A stretch of DNA of 64,000 bases, from positions 744,001 through 808,000 of the forward strand of contig CAWCXF010000007.1 of the NCBI GenBank assembly GCA_963799455.1. The letters are read 5' to 3'. Under the pieces are notes generated by a model. The model worked only from the letters and a program-made list of their open reading frames with translations. It did no database searches and was not told the DNA's origin. Of the stretch, positions 32,809 to 42,982 are shown piece by piece (the stretch's first letter is position 1; the number at the start of each line of letters is the position of its first letter). The stretch is from CAWCXF01 sp963799455 (lineage in GTDB: Bacteria; Pseudomonadota; Alphaproteobacteria; Rhodobacterales; Rhodobacteraceae). The position numbers were made by a program, and so were the translations under genes.

Positions 32809-34050
32809 TCAGTCCCGCAGCTTGGTCAGGGCGATCGAGGCGTTGGTGCCGCCGAACCCGAAGGAGTTCGACAGCACGCAGTCGAGCTCGGCCTCGCGCG
32901 CCTCGGTGACGATCTCGTCGGGCCGCAGCGCCGGGTCGAGCGCATCCACGTTGATGGACGGCGCGATGAAGCCGTCACGCATCATCACGAGGGAGTATAT
33001 CACCTCGTGGACGCCCGTGGCACCCTGCGAGTGGCCGGTCATCGACTTGGTGGAGGTCACCGGCGCGTGGTCCTCGCCGAGCACCCGTCGGATCGCCTCG
33101 ACCTCGGTCACGTCGCCCACCGGCGTCCCGGTGCCGTGGGCGTTGACGTAGCTCACCGGGCGGCCGTTCAGCGGGGCCAGCGCGAGGCGCATCGCGCGCT
33201 CGCCGCCCTCGCCCGAGGGGGCCACCATGTCCGCCCCGTCCGAGGTCGCGCCGAAGCCCGCGATCTCGGCATGGACGGTGGCGCCGCGCGCGCGCGCGCG
33301 CTCCAGCGGCTCCAGCACCACCATGCCGCCGCCGCCCGAGATCACGAAGCCGTCGCGGCCGGCGTCGTAGGGGCGCGAGGCGCGCTCGGGGGCGTCGTTG
33401 TAGCGCGAGCTCATCGCGCCCATCGCGTCGAAGAGGCACGACAGCGTCCAGTCGAGCTCCTCGCCGCCGCCGGCGAACATGATCTCCTGCCGGCCGAGCG
33501 CGACCTGGTCCGCCGCCATCCCGATGCAGTGCAGCGAGGTCGAGCAGGCCGAGGTGATGGAGAAGTTCACCCCCTTGATCCTGAACGCCGTCGAGAGGTT
33601 CGCGGACACGGTGGAGGACATGCATTTGGGCACCGCGAAGGGGCCGATGCGCTTGGGCGAGCCACGCTCGACGACGATGCGGTGGGCCTCGAACATCGCC
33701 GAGGTGGACGGCCCGCCCGAGCCCGCGACGACCCCCGTCATCGGGTCCGAGACCTCTGCCTCGGCGAGCCCCGCGTCGGCGATGGCCTGCTCCATGGCGA
33801 GGTGGGCGTAGGCGGAGCCCGGCCCCATGAAGCGCAGGGCGCGCTTGTCGATGTGCAGGGCCGGGTCGATCTTGAGCGTGCCCGCGACGCGCGAGCGGAA
33901 CCCGCGCTCGGCCATCTCGGGCGAGGACTCGATGCCCGAGCGCCCGGCCCGGAGGGCCGCGGCCACCTCGGAGGTCGAGTTGCCGATGGGCGAGACGATG
34001 CCCATCCCGGTGATGGCGACGCGCCTGAGCCCGGTCGTGGGGGGGGTCAT
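32809..34050 (-). CDS. fabB: beta-ketoacyl-ACP synthase I
   Basis: 413 residues. Catalytic triad: Cys in TSACSTSLHC, His in NAHGTGTPVGD and His in STKSMTGHSQGA. With FabA it makes cis-unsaturated fatty acids. ATG 34050 overlaps the fabA stop (ATGA), so fabA and fabB are translationally coupled. Length and motifs are standard. Confidence 0.95.
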   Translation of the reverse strand: MTPPTTGLRRVAITGMGIVSPIGNSTSEVAAALRAGRSGIESSPEMAERGFRSRVAGTLKIDPALHIDKRALRFMGPGSAYAHLAMEQAIADAGLAEAEVSDPMTGVVAGSGGPSTSAMFEAHRIVVERGSPKRIGPFAVPKCMSSTVSANLSTAFRIKGVNFSITSACSTSLHCIGMAADQVALGRQEIMFAGGGEELDWTLSCLFDAMGAMSSRYNDAPERASRPYDAGRDGFVISGGGGMVVLEPLERARARGATVHAEIAGFGATSDGADMVAPSGEGGERAMRLALAPLNGRPVSYVNAHGTGTPVGDVTEVEAIRRVLGEDHAPVTSTKSMTGHSQGATGVHEVIYSLVMMRDGFIAPSINVDALDPALRPDEIVTEAREAELDCVLSNSFGFGGTNASIALTKLRD

Positions 34051-34553
34051 CGCTGGAACAACCCCACCTTGAGGCCGTCGGCGGCGCAGACCTCCTCGCC
34101 GTCCGCGAGCATCCGCCCGTCGGCGATGCCCATCTTGAGCCTGCGGTCGATGACCCGCGTGAAGTCCACATGGTAGGTGACGCGGCCCACCTCCGGCGTG
34201 ACCATGCCCGAGAGCTTGACCTCGCCGCTGCCCAGCGCGCGCCCGCGCCCCTCCATCCCCCGCCAGCCGAGGTTGAAGCCCGCGAGCTGCCACAGCCCGT
34301 CGAGCATGAGGCAGCCCGGCATCACCGGGTCGCCCGGGAAGTGGCAGGCGAAGAACCACAGGCCCGGGTCCACGTCGAGCTCGGCCACCACGTGGCCCTT
34401 CCCATGCGCCCCGCCGTCGGCCGAGATCTCGGTCACCCGGTCCATCATCAGCATCGGCGGCTCGGGGAGCTGCGGGTTGCCCGGCCCGAACAGCTCCCCT
34501 CTCGCGCATCTGAGCAGCGCCTCCCGGTCGAAGGAGGTCGGATGGTCCGTCAT
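34047..34553 (-). CDS. fabA: 3-hydroxydecanoyl-ACP dehydratase/isomerase
   Basis: 168 residues. Active-site His71 in FACHFPGDPVMPGC and Asp85 in LMLDGLWQ. It dehydrates 3-hydroxydecanoyl-ACP and isomerises the trans-2 product to cis-3, the branch point to unsaturated fatty acids. First gene of fabA-fabB-fabI, divergent from irr with 137 bp between them. Confidence 0.96.
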   Translation of the reverse strand: MTDHPTSFDREALLRCARGELFGPGNPQLPEPPMLMMDRVTEISADGGAHGKGHVVAELDVDPGLWFFACHFPGDPVMPGCLMLDGLWQLAGFNLGWRGMEGRGRALGSGEVKLSGMVTPEVGRVTYHVDFTRVIDRRLKMGIADGRMLADGEEVCAADGLKVGLFQR

Positions 34554-34690
34554 CTGCGCTGGCCTCGGCTCCCGCGGTCGATCGCGCAGGGCCTATCATC
34601 CGCCGCTCGCAAGGGGCAAGGGCGGGGCCGGGGTCCGCTCGGGATCCGCTCGGGCCGCGCGCATTGAACTCGGGGCGGCCGCGGGCCTAT

Positions 34691-35152
34691 ATGCGAGGCA
34701 TGAGCGGGTCCGACGACGGCGACGGCGAGGGCGAGGGCGAGGCGGCGCCCGGCGAGCGCGCCAGGGCATGGCTGCGCGACGCGGGGCTCAGGCCGACGCG
34801 CCAGCGCGAGGCGCTGGCGACGCTGCTCGTGGGCGACGGCCGCGACCGGCACGTCACCGCCGAGAGCCTCTTCGCCGGCGCCGCGGCGGTGGGCGAGGCG
34901 GTCTCGCTCGCCACCGTCTACAACACGCTGCGCACCTTCTGCGAGGCGGGCCTGATCCGCGAGGTGACGGTGGACGGGGCGCGCAGCTACTTCGACACCC
35001 GCACCGACGACCACCCCCACTTCTTCTGGGAGGACGGCGGCACCCTCACCGACGCGCCGGCCGAGGAGCTGTCGATCGCGCGCCTGCCCGCGCCCCCCGA
35101 GGGGGCCGAGGTGGCGAGCGTGGACGTGGTGATCCGGCTCAGGAGGGTGTGA
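34691..35152 (+). CDS. irr: Irr-type Fur-family iron response regulator
   Basis: 153-residue Fur-family protein of the alphaproteobacterial Irr group, a heme-responsive iron regulator. DNA-binding domain: LRDAGLRPTRQREALATLL, HVTAESLF, VSLATVYNTLRTFCEAGLIR. The dimerisation part has SYFDTRTDDHPHFFWED, where Irr has a histidine-rich segment. An acidic N-terminal repeat (DDGDGEGEGE) precedes it. ATG 34691 or 34700 are both possible. Its divergence from fabA is consistent with other Rhodobacterales. Confidence 0.88.
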   Translation: MRGMSGSDDGDGEGEGEAAPGERARAWLRDAGLRPTRQREALATLLVGDGRDRHVTAESLFAGAAAVGEAVSLATVYNTLRTFCEAGLIREVTVDGARSYFDTRTDDHPHFFWEDGGTLTDAPAEELSIARLPAPPEGAEVASVDVVIRLRRV

Positions 35153-35288
35153 GGGCCCGGAGCGGCCGCGTCGGGCCGGTGGCTCCAGCCTCTAGCGATG
35201 AGCTTCGCGGAACGGATTGCCAGCCGCGCCCCGATCACGCGAACCACCTGTGGACGACGAGCAGCGGCTTCATGGAAAGGAAAGAGCC

Positions 35289-35726
35289 ATGGAAGATCCC
35301 GCTTGCCGCAGTCCCACTTTTGCCACTCGGCCCTCCCTCCTGGATGAGGCCGGGAGCAACGGCCTGTTCAGCGGCTTTGCCCCTGGCACCGTGACGTTGC
35401 CCAAGGGTTTTCGCGTCAACACGCATTTCGCGCCGCTGCCGGCAGATATCGTCCTCGACAAGGACGTCGCCGTGCAACTGCGAGACGGCACAACGATCTA
35501 CACCGACGTGCTTCGTCCCGTGACGGATCACCCCGTGCCGGTGATCGTCGCATGGAGTCCCTACGGAAAGAGCCGCGGCAGCGCCCCGCAATACAGCGAA
35601 CTGCTGGGGTTTCTGGGCATGGACACAGGCATGCTGTCGGGCCTGCACAAGTTCGAGGGCCCCGATCCCGCTTACTGGTGCGCCAACGGCTACGCCCTCT
35701 GCCAGCCCGACCCACGCGGCACTTAG
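35289..35726 (+). pseudogene. CocE/NonD-family hydrolase, N-terminal quarter only
   Basis: 145 residues of a protein that should exceed 500. VAVQLRDGTTIYTDVLRPV, VPVIVAWSPYGKSRG and PDPAYWCANGYALCQPDPRG are the N-terminal blocks of the X-Pro dipeptidyl-peptidase/cocaine-esterase family. The frame runs into the IS5/IS427-like element and stops at TAG 35724-35726; the catalytic serine region is lost. ATG 35289 follows GGAAAGG. Third-position GC is visibly lower than in neighbours, suggesting transferred DNA. Confidence 0.85.
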
Positions 35727-36505
35727 AGGCTGTAACAGAACCCGCTCCTAGTGCGTTGGGGGGCCATGAGACCTCTTGTGAACGATGAGTTGTGGGCGGC
35801 GGTGGAGCCGCTGCTGCCGGCCGAACCCCCAAAGCCGAAGGGCGGACGACCTCGCTGCGACGACCGCACAGCCCTGGAGGGGATCGTGTTCGTGCTGCGG
35901 TCTGGCATCCCATGGGCGATGCTGCCTCGGGAGGCGTTCGGCTGCACGGGCATGACGTGCTGGCGCCGGCTGCGGGACTGGCACGCCGCCGGCGTGCTGG
36001 GCGAACTGCACCGTGTGCTGCTGGAGCGCCTGGCCGCGGCGGACGCGCTGGACTGGAGCCGTGCCTCGATCGACAGCGCGTCCATCCCCGCAAAAGGGGG
36101 CGCTCGTCGCCGAACACGAAGATCGGCCCGAACCCCACGGACCGAGGCCGTCCGGGCACAAAGCGCCACGTCGTGGTCGACGCCCGCGGCACGCCGCTCG
36201 GCTTCGAGCTGAGCGGGGCCAACCGCCACGACAGCCGCATGCTGGCCGCCGTCCTCGACGTCGTCCCGGGCGTGCGGCGCGGCCGGGGCCGACCCCGTTG
36301 CCGCCCGAAGAGGCTCCACGCCGACAAGGCCTACGACCACCGCCGCTGCCGAACCGAATGTCGCGAGCGGTCGATCACGCCTCGCATCGCCCGCCGCGGC
36401 GTCGAGCGCTCGCATCGCCTCGGCCGCCACCGCTGGGTCGTCGAACGAACCCTGGCTTGGTTGGCCCGCTTCCGCCGTCTGACGATCCGCTACGAGCGCC
36501 GCGGG
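35724..36505 (+). mobile_element. IS5-family (IS427-like) insertion sequence, right end missing
   Basis: Left end TAGAGGCTGTAACAGAAC resembles the inverted repeat of the copy at 9722. The right end, including the last ~20 codons of the transposase, is replaced by the IS903-like element at 36506. Confidence 0.82.
35766..36505 (+). pseudogene. IS5/IS427-like transposase, possible -1 frameshift product, 3'-truncated
   Basis: Frame 1 (MRPLVNDELWAAVEPLLPAE through SIDSASIPAKGG) and the following frame (KIGPNPTDRGRPGTKRHVVV, GANRHDSRMLAAVLD, RRWVVERTLAWLARF-type end) are joined by a -1 shift at GCAAAAGGGGGC near 36091-36102. The zero-frame heptamer A AAA GGG is slippery. IS427-group elements are known to use two overlapping frames, so this shift may be programmed. 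The protein is cut off after RRLTIRYERR. Confidence 0.72.
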
Positions 36506-37550
36506 CCTTGTTGCACGAAGCCTGCCCGGGATTCACATTGCCGGTCCAGCGGCATAGCTGGGCGTCATGTCCAAGCCTGCCCCGACGCGCTACCGCACCC
36601 TGAACTGGTCCGCCTACAACGCGTCGCTGCGTGAGCGTGGATCGCTGACCGTCTGGTTCGACCCTTCGACGCCCTGGCACGCGGCGCCATCGGGCAAGCG
36701 CGGCGGCCAGCCGGTCTACAGCGACGCCGCGATCCAGGCTTGCCTGACGATCAAGGTGCTGTTCGGCCTGCCGCTTCGCCAGACGACCGGCTTCGTCGCG
36801 AGCCTTCTGAAGTTCGCGGGGCTCGACTGGCCGGTGCCGGACTTCTCGACGCTCTGCCGACGGCAGAAGACCTTGGCCGTTCAGCTGCCCTACCGGGGCA
36901 GCGGCGGCCCGCTGCACCTGCTCGTGGACAGCACGGGCATCAAGGTCCGAGGCGAGGGGGAATGGCACGCGCGCAAGCATGGCGGGGCGCGCAGACGGAT
37001 CTGGCGAAAGGTCCACCTCGCCGTCGACGAGGTGACACTCGAGGTCCGCGCGGTCGAGATCACCGGCAGCGGCGTCGGCGATGGGCCTGTGCTACCGGAC
37101 CTGCTCGGCCAGATCCCAGCAAACGAGCCAATCGTCTCGGTCACCGCCGACGGCGCCTACGACACCCGCGGCTGCCGCGACGCCATCGCGAACCGCGGCG
37201 CGGACGCTGTCATCCCGCCCCGGCGAAATGCCAAGCCTTGGGAGAAGGACAGCCCCGGCGTAGAAGCGAGGAACGAGGCTCTGCGCGCCATCAAGCGCCT
37301 CGGCCGCACGATCTGGCGCCGATGGAGCGGATACCACCGCCGAAGCCGCGCCGAGACCAAGATGAACTGCATGAAGCTCCTCGGGCAAAAGCTCATGGCC
37401 CGCGACTTCGACCGCCAGACCGCCGAACTCCAAGTCCGCATCGCCATCCTCAACCGCTATACCGCGCTCGGCATCCCCGTCACACGACCCGTCGGCTGAC
37501 CGCCGCGGGGAAAGGGGAAGCTCGGCCTTCAGGCGTTCCGTGCAACAGAG
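36506..37550 (+). mobile_element. IS903-like IS5-family insertion sequence, copy 2
   Basis: 1045-bp element with ends CCTTGTTGCACG and CGTGCAACAGAG, same orientation as copy 1 at 23787. The nine flanking bases on the two sides differ, so no target duplication. Left side joins a truncated IS5/IS427 element, right side joins miaB lacking its 5' end. Confidence 0.9.
36567..37499 (+). CDS. IS903-like IS5-family transposase, intact
   Basis: 310-residue DDE transposase starting MSKPAPTRYRTLNWSAYNAS. Catalytic residues visible: Asp in LLVDSTGIKV, Asp in TADGAYDTRG, and Glu in YHRRSRAETKMNCMK. N-terminal GGQPVYSDAAIQACLTIK is the conserved DUF4372/IS5 start region. Uninterrupted and probably active; the sister copy at 23848 has a one-base insertion. 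Confidence 0.93.
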   Translation: MSKPAPTRYRTLNWSAYNASLRERGSLTVWFDPSTPWHAAPSGKRGGQPVYSDAAIQACLTIKVLFGLPLRQTTGFVASLLKFAGLDWPVPDFSTLCRRQKTLAVQLPYRGSGGPLHLLVDSTGIKVRGEGEWHARKHGGARRRIWRKVHLAVDEVTLEVRAVEITGSGVGDGPVLPDLLGQIPANEPIVSVTADGAYDTRGCRDAIANRGADAVIPPRRNAKPWEKDSPGVEARNEALRAIKRLGRTIWRRWSGYHRRSRAETKMNCMKLLGQKLMARDFDRQTAELQVRIAILNRYTALGIPVTRPVG

Positions 37551-37553
37551 GCC

Positions 37554-38747
37554 GTGGACGCCCCCGAGGACGCCGACCTCATCGTGCTCAACACCTGCCA
37601 CATCCGCGAGAAGGCGGCCGAGAAGGTCTACTCGGAGCTCGGGCGCCTGAAGCCGCTCAAGGCCGCCAACCCCTCCTTGCGCATCGGCGTCGCCGGCTGC
37701 GTGGCGCAGGCCGAGGGCGCGGAGATCATGGCCCGCCAGCCGGCGGTGGATCTGGTCGTCGGGCCCCAGGCCTACCACCGGCTGCCCGAGCTGGTGGCGA
37801 GGGCCCGCACCGGCCGCGCGATCGACACCGAATTCCCGGCGGAGTCGAAGTTCGACCGACTCGGCGCACGGCCGAAAGCGCCGCGGGGCCCGACCGCGTT
37901 CCTCACCGTGCAGGAGGGCTGCGACAAGTTCTGCGCCTTCTGCGTCGTGCCCTACACGCGTGGCGCGGAGGCCTCGCGCCCGCCGGGGCGCATCGAGGCG
38001 GAGGCGTGCGAGCTGGTCGAGCGCGGCGCACGCGAGCTCACGCTGCTGGGCCAGAACGTCAACGCCTACCGAGCGGGCGGCACGACGCTCGCGGGTCTGA
38101 TCGGGCGGCTCGCCGCGATCCCCGGCCTCGACCGCCTCCGCTACACCACGTCCCACCCCAACGACATGGACGACGACCTGATCGCCGCGCATGGCCTCGA
38201 GCCGAAGCTGATGCCCTACCTGCACCTGCCGGTGCAGTCGGGCTCGGACCGGATCCTCAAGGCGATGAACCGCAGGCACACCGCCCAGGGCTACCTCAGG
38301 CTCGTCGAGCGCATCCGCCGCGCGCGCCCCGACATCGCGCTGTCGGGCGACTTCATCGTCGGCTTCCCCGGCGAGACCGAGGCCGACTTCGCGTCCACCC
38401 TCGCCGTCGTCGAGGAGGCGCGCTACGCCCACGCCTATTCCTTCAAGTACTCGCCGCGCCCCGGCACGCCCGCGGCCGAGCGTCCCCAGGTCGCCCCCGA
38501 GGAGGCCGACGACCGGCTGGCCCGGCTCCAGGCGCTCGTCACGCGCCGGCAGCGCGCCGCGCAGGACGCGATGGTGGGCCGCGAGGCCACCGTGCTCTTC
38601 GAGCGCGCGGGCCGCGAGCCGGGGCAGGCCACGGGCAAGTCCGAGCACCTGATGGCCGTCCACGCCCGCGGCGCGAGCGTGGGCGAGCTGAGGCCCGTGC
38701 GGATCGTCTCGTCGGGGCCGAACTCGCTCGCGGCAACACTCCTTTGA
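37554..38747 (+). pseudogene. miaB: tRNA-2-methylthio-N6-isopentenyladenosine synthase, 5'-truncated
   Basis: MiaB adds a methylthio group to A37 of tRNAs using two iron-sulfur clusters. Radical-SAM triad CDKFCAFC, NTCHIREKA and VAGCVAQAEG are present, as is the C-terminal TRAM region. The ~35-40 N-terminal residues, including the first auxiliary-cluster cysteine (FGCQMN in relatives), are missing because the IS903-like element ends at 37550. A GTG at 37554 could start a 397-residue product, but two cysteines cannot replace the three needed for the auxiliary cluster. A 5-bp hairpin (38753-38766) follows the stop. Confidence 0.88.
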
Positions 38748-38828
38748 CGGAACCCGCCTAAGCGGGCCCTTGTTGAGCCACCGACCCCGCAGCCGAGGGC
38801 CCCCCAGGGCCCGCAGCCCCAGGATGCC

Positions 38829-39810
<982 letters not shown>

Positions 39811-39818
<8 letters not shown>

Positions 39819-40365
39819 TGCCGATCCCTGGATCGACGTGGTGATCGAGGATCCCCGCTGGGGGGCCGTGGGCCTCGACGCGGTCGCCGAAGCGGCCGCG
39901 GGGGCCGCGCTGCGCCATCTGGGCCGTGACCCGCGAGCCTTCGAGGTCGTGGTGCTGGGCTGCGACGACGCCCGCATCGGCGCGCTCAACGCCGCGTCCC
40001 GGGGCATCGAGCGGCCGACCAACGTGCTGGCCTGGCCGTCGGCGGCGCGCGACCCCGCCCATCCGCCCGAGGACGGCCCCTTGGGCGATGTCGCGCTCTC
40101 CTACGACACCTGCGCCGCAGAGGCGCTTGCGCAGGGCAAGGGCTTGGGCGATCACGCGACCCATCTCGTCGCCCATGCCGTGCTGCACCTCCTGGGCTTC
40201 GATCACGACGACGACATCGCGGCCTCCTTGATGGAGGGCCATGAGCGCACCATACTTCGAGGCATGGGCCTGCCAAATCCCTACGCCGCCCACGACGCCG
40301 AGGGCCGCTGCGCTCTCGCCCGCCCCGCTCCGAGCCGCACCATTGGGGATCCCCTTTCGAGATGA
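39811..40365 (+). CDS. ybeY: endoribonuclease YbeY (rRNA maturation factor)
   Basis: 184-residue metalloprotein. Zinc motif HxxxHxxxxxH in HLVAHAVLHLLGFDHDDD; ALNAASRGIERPTNVLAWPS and LGDVALSYDTCAAEA are the conserved substrate-side strands. It processes the 16S rRNA 3' end and takes part in ribosome quality control. Overlaps phoH upstream and corC downstream (ATGA at 40362). Confidence 0.94.
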
Positions 40366-41279
40366 CGCAGGATCAGACGGACGAGCCCGACGGCGCTCCG
40401 CCGGAGGACCCCGATCCGCCGCGCCCCGAGCCCCGCTCGCCCCCCCCTGACGACGGCGCCCGCGCCGGGCTGATGTCGAGGCTGCTGGCCGCCCTCTCGC
40501 CCGAGCCCGAGCCCGCCCCGCCGCCGGGGGACCAGCGCGCCACCGGGCTCCAGGCGCTGCGGGGCATGCGCGTCGAGGACGTGGCCATCCCGAAGGCCGA
40601 GATCGAGGCGGTCCCCGTCGAGACCACGCTGCCCGATCTGGTCAGGCGCTTCCGCAGGACCGCCATGACCCGGCTGCCGGTGTTCGAGGGCACGCTCGAC
40701 ACGCCGATCGGCATGGTCCACCTCAAGGACATAGCTCTCGCCTACGGCTTCGAGGGGGGCGAGGGGCGCGAGCCCTTCGATCTGCGCGAGAACGTCCGTC
40801 CGCTGCTCTACGCCCCGCCCTCGATGCCGGTCGCCGTGCTGCTGGCCAAGATGCAGGCCGACCGCACGCACATGGCGCTCGTCATCGACGAGTATGGCGG
40901 CGTCGACGGGCTGCTGACGCTGGAGGATCTGATCGAGCAGGTGATCGGCGAGATCGAGGACGAGCACGACATCGCCGAAGGGCGCTTCTGGACCGAGGAG
41001 AGGCCCGGCGTCTACCTCGCGCAGTCGCGCACGCCCCTGGACGAGTTCGAGGCGGCGATCGGCCGCAACCTGACGCCGCCGGGCGCCGAGGAGGAGCCCG
41101 AGACGCTGGGCGGGCTGGTCTTCGTGCTGACCGGCCGGGTGCCCGCGCGCGGCGAGGTCATCCCGCACCCCTCGGGTGGCGAGATCGAGGTGGTGGACGC
41201 CGATCCGCGCCGCATCAAGCGCCTGCGCCTGCGCCTCGACCCTTCCGCCGCGCCCTCGGCCGTCCGGGCGGCGGAGTGA
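40362..41279 (+). CDS. CorC/TlyC-like CBS-domain protein
   Basis: 305 residues with a Pro/Glu-rich start, two CBS domains (VEDVAIPKAEIEAVPVETTL; MPVAVLLAKMQADRTHMALV, IDEYGGVDGLLTLEDLIEQV) and a CorC_HlyC domain at the C-terminus (GEVIPHPSGGEIEVVDADPR). This is the soluble hemolysin-C form lacking the membrane DUF21 domain; roles in magnesium/cobalt efflux are proposed for relatives. Overlaps both neighbours by 4 bp (ATGA and GTGA), part of the ybeY-lnt operon. Confidence 0.9.
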   Translation: MTQDQTDEPDGAPPEDPDPPRPEPRSPPPDDGARAGLMSRLLAALSPEPEPAPPPGDQRATGLQALRGMRVEDVAIPKAEIEAVPVETTLPDLVRRFRRTAMTRLPVFEGTLDTPIGMVHLKDIALAYGFEGGEGREPFDLRENVRPLLYAPPSMPVAVLLAKMQADRTHMALVIDEYGGVDGLLTLEDLIEQVIGEIEDEHDIAEGRFWTEERPGVYLAQSRTPLDEFEAAIGRNLTPPGAEEEPETLGGLVFVLTGRVPARGEVIPHPSGGEIEVVDADPRRIKRLRLRLDPSAAPSAVRAAE

Positions 41280-42916
41280 GCGGCGCGCCGACGAAGCGCG
41301 GGGCCGTCCCGCTGCCGCCTCCCTCGGGCCGGGCCGCCTCGGAGGCCCGAGACGCGGCCGCGGACATGCCGAGGCCGCGTCTCGCCTTCGGGGCGCCGGC
41401 CTGGGCCGCCCGTCCGCTCCTCGCGCCGCCCGCCTCTCGCACGGGGCTGGCGGCGCTCGGCCTCGCCCTCGGCGCCGCCATGGGCCTGGGTCAGGTGCCC
41501 TTCGCCGCCTGGTGGCTCGCGCTGCCCGCGCTCGCCTGGGCCATCGCCGTGCTCCTGCCGCTCGGCGCGCCGCGCGCGGCGCTCTTCGGGCTCGCCTTCG
41601 GGACCGGGCAGTTCGGCGTGGCGCTGCAGTGGATCGTCGAGCCCTTCCTGGTCGACGCCGCGCGCTACGGCTGGATGGCGCCGTTCGCCGTGGTGGGCCT
41701 GTCGGTGTTCATGGCCTCCTACTGGGCGCTGGCGACGGGCCTCGCGGCCTGGCTCGCGCGCCCGCCCGTGCCGCGCGCGCTCCTGGTCGCGGCGGCGCTG
41801 GCGCTCTCCGAGATGGTGCGCGCGCGCGCCTTCACCGGCTTCGCCTGGGCGAGCCCGGCCTACATCTGGTCCGAGACGCCGGTCTATCAGGCGCTGGCCT
41901 GGGTCGGGCCGCACGGCCTGACGCTGCTGAGCGCGCTCGTCGCCGCCGCGCTCGCGCTCGGCGCGCTGCGCGCCGTCCCGCCCTGGGCGCCGGCGGGCGC
42001 GCTCCTCGCCGGGGCGGCCGTGGCGCTGTGGGGGGCCGTGCGCGAGATCCCGCCCGCCGCTCCCGACGCCCCGGTGATCCGGCTGGTGCAGCCCAACGCC
42101 GTCCAGCGGCTGAAATGGGATCCCGAGTGGATGGCAGAGTTCCTGCGCCGCGGGATCGAGTCCAGCGCAGCGCCGGCCGGGCCGCTCGGGACCCCTGACC
42201 TCGTCGTGTGGCCCGAGGCCTCGGTGCCGACGCTCCTGGCCGACGCGGGCCCCATCCTCGAGGCCGTGGCGCGCGCCACCGGCGGCGCGCCGGCGGCGCT
42301 CGGCGTCACCCGCAGCGAAGGGGGGCGGCTTTACAACAGCCTCGCCCTGACGGGGCCGCGGGGCGAGGTGGTCTCGATCTACGACAAGCACCATCTCGTG
42401 CCCTTCGGAGAGTTCTTCCCCTTCAGCGGCCTCGCCTCGCGCGTGGGCCTCAGGGGCCTCGCCGCGGGCGACGGCGTGGGCTACGCCCCCGGCCCGGGGC
42501 CGCGCGTCATCGACATCGCGGGCGTCGGGCTCGCCCTGCCGCTGATCTGCTACGAGGCGGTCTTCCCGCGCGACACCCGCGTGACCCCGCGCCCGCGCCT
42601 CATGCTCCAGATCACCAACGACGCGTGGTTCGGCACCTTCGCCGGCCCCTACCAGCACCTCGCCCAGGCGCGCGCGCGCGCGATCGAGCAGGGCCTGCCG
42701 GTGCTGCGCGCCGCCAACACCGGCGTCTCGGCCGCCATCGACGCGGGCGGGCGCGTGATCGACAGCCTGCCGCTCGGCGCGGCCGGCCACATCGACACGG
42801 CGCTCCCGGCCGCGCTGCCGCCGACGCTCTACGCGCGCACCGGCGACGCGCCGCTGGGGATGGGGCTCGGCGTGCTCCTGGGCGCCGTGGCGCTGCGCCG
42901 CGCGCGCCGCGCCTGA
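41276..42916 (+). CDS. lnt: apolipoprotein N-acyltransferase
   Basis: 546-residue inner-membrane enzyme that adds the third acyl chain to lipoproteins. Several N-terminal transmembrane helices (from ~residue 60) precede a nitrilase-type periplasmic domain with the Glu-Lys-Cys triad: VWPEASVP, YDKHHLVPFGEFFPF and LPLICYEAVFPRD. GTG 41276 overlaps the corC stop. The first ~50 residues are unconserved, so a later start is possible. Confidence 0.94.
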   Translation: MSGAPTKRGAVPLPPPSGRAASEARDAAADMPRPRLAFGAPAWAARPLLAPPASRTGLAALGLALGAAMGLGQVPFAAWWLALPALAWAIAVLLPLGAPRAALFGLAFGTGQFGVALQWIVEPFLVDAARYGWMAPFAVVGLSVFMASYWALATGLAAWLARPPVPRALLVAAALALSEMVRARAFTGFAWASPAYIWSETPVYQALAWVGPHGLTLLSALVAAALALGALRAVPPWAPAGALLAGAAVALWGAVREIPPAAPDAPVIRLVQPNAVQRLKWDPEWMAEFLRRGIESSAAPAGPLGTPDLVVWPEASVPTLLADAGPILEAVARATGGAPAALGVTRSEGGRLYNSLALTGPRGEVVSIYDKHHLVPFGEFFPFSGLASRVGLRGLAAGDGVGYAPGPGPRVIDIAGVGLALPLICYEAVFPRDTRVTPRPRLMLQITNDAWFGTFAGPYQHLAQARARAIEQGLPVLRAANTGVSAAIDAGGRVIDSLPLGAAGHIDTALPAALPPTLYARTGDAPLGMGLGVLLGAVALRRARRA

Positions 42917-42982
42917 GGCCCTTCCGCCGCGCCGCACGCATCCGATTGACCGGGGCGGGCGGCGCGGATAGGCCCGCGCGAC

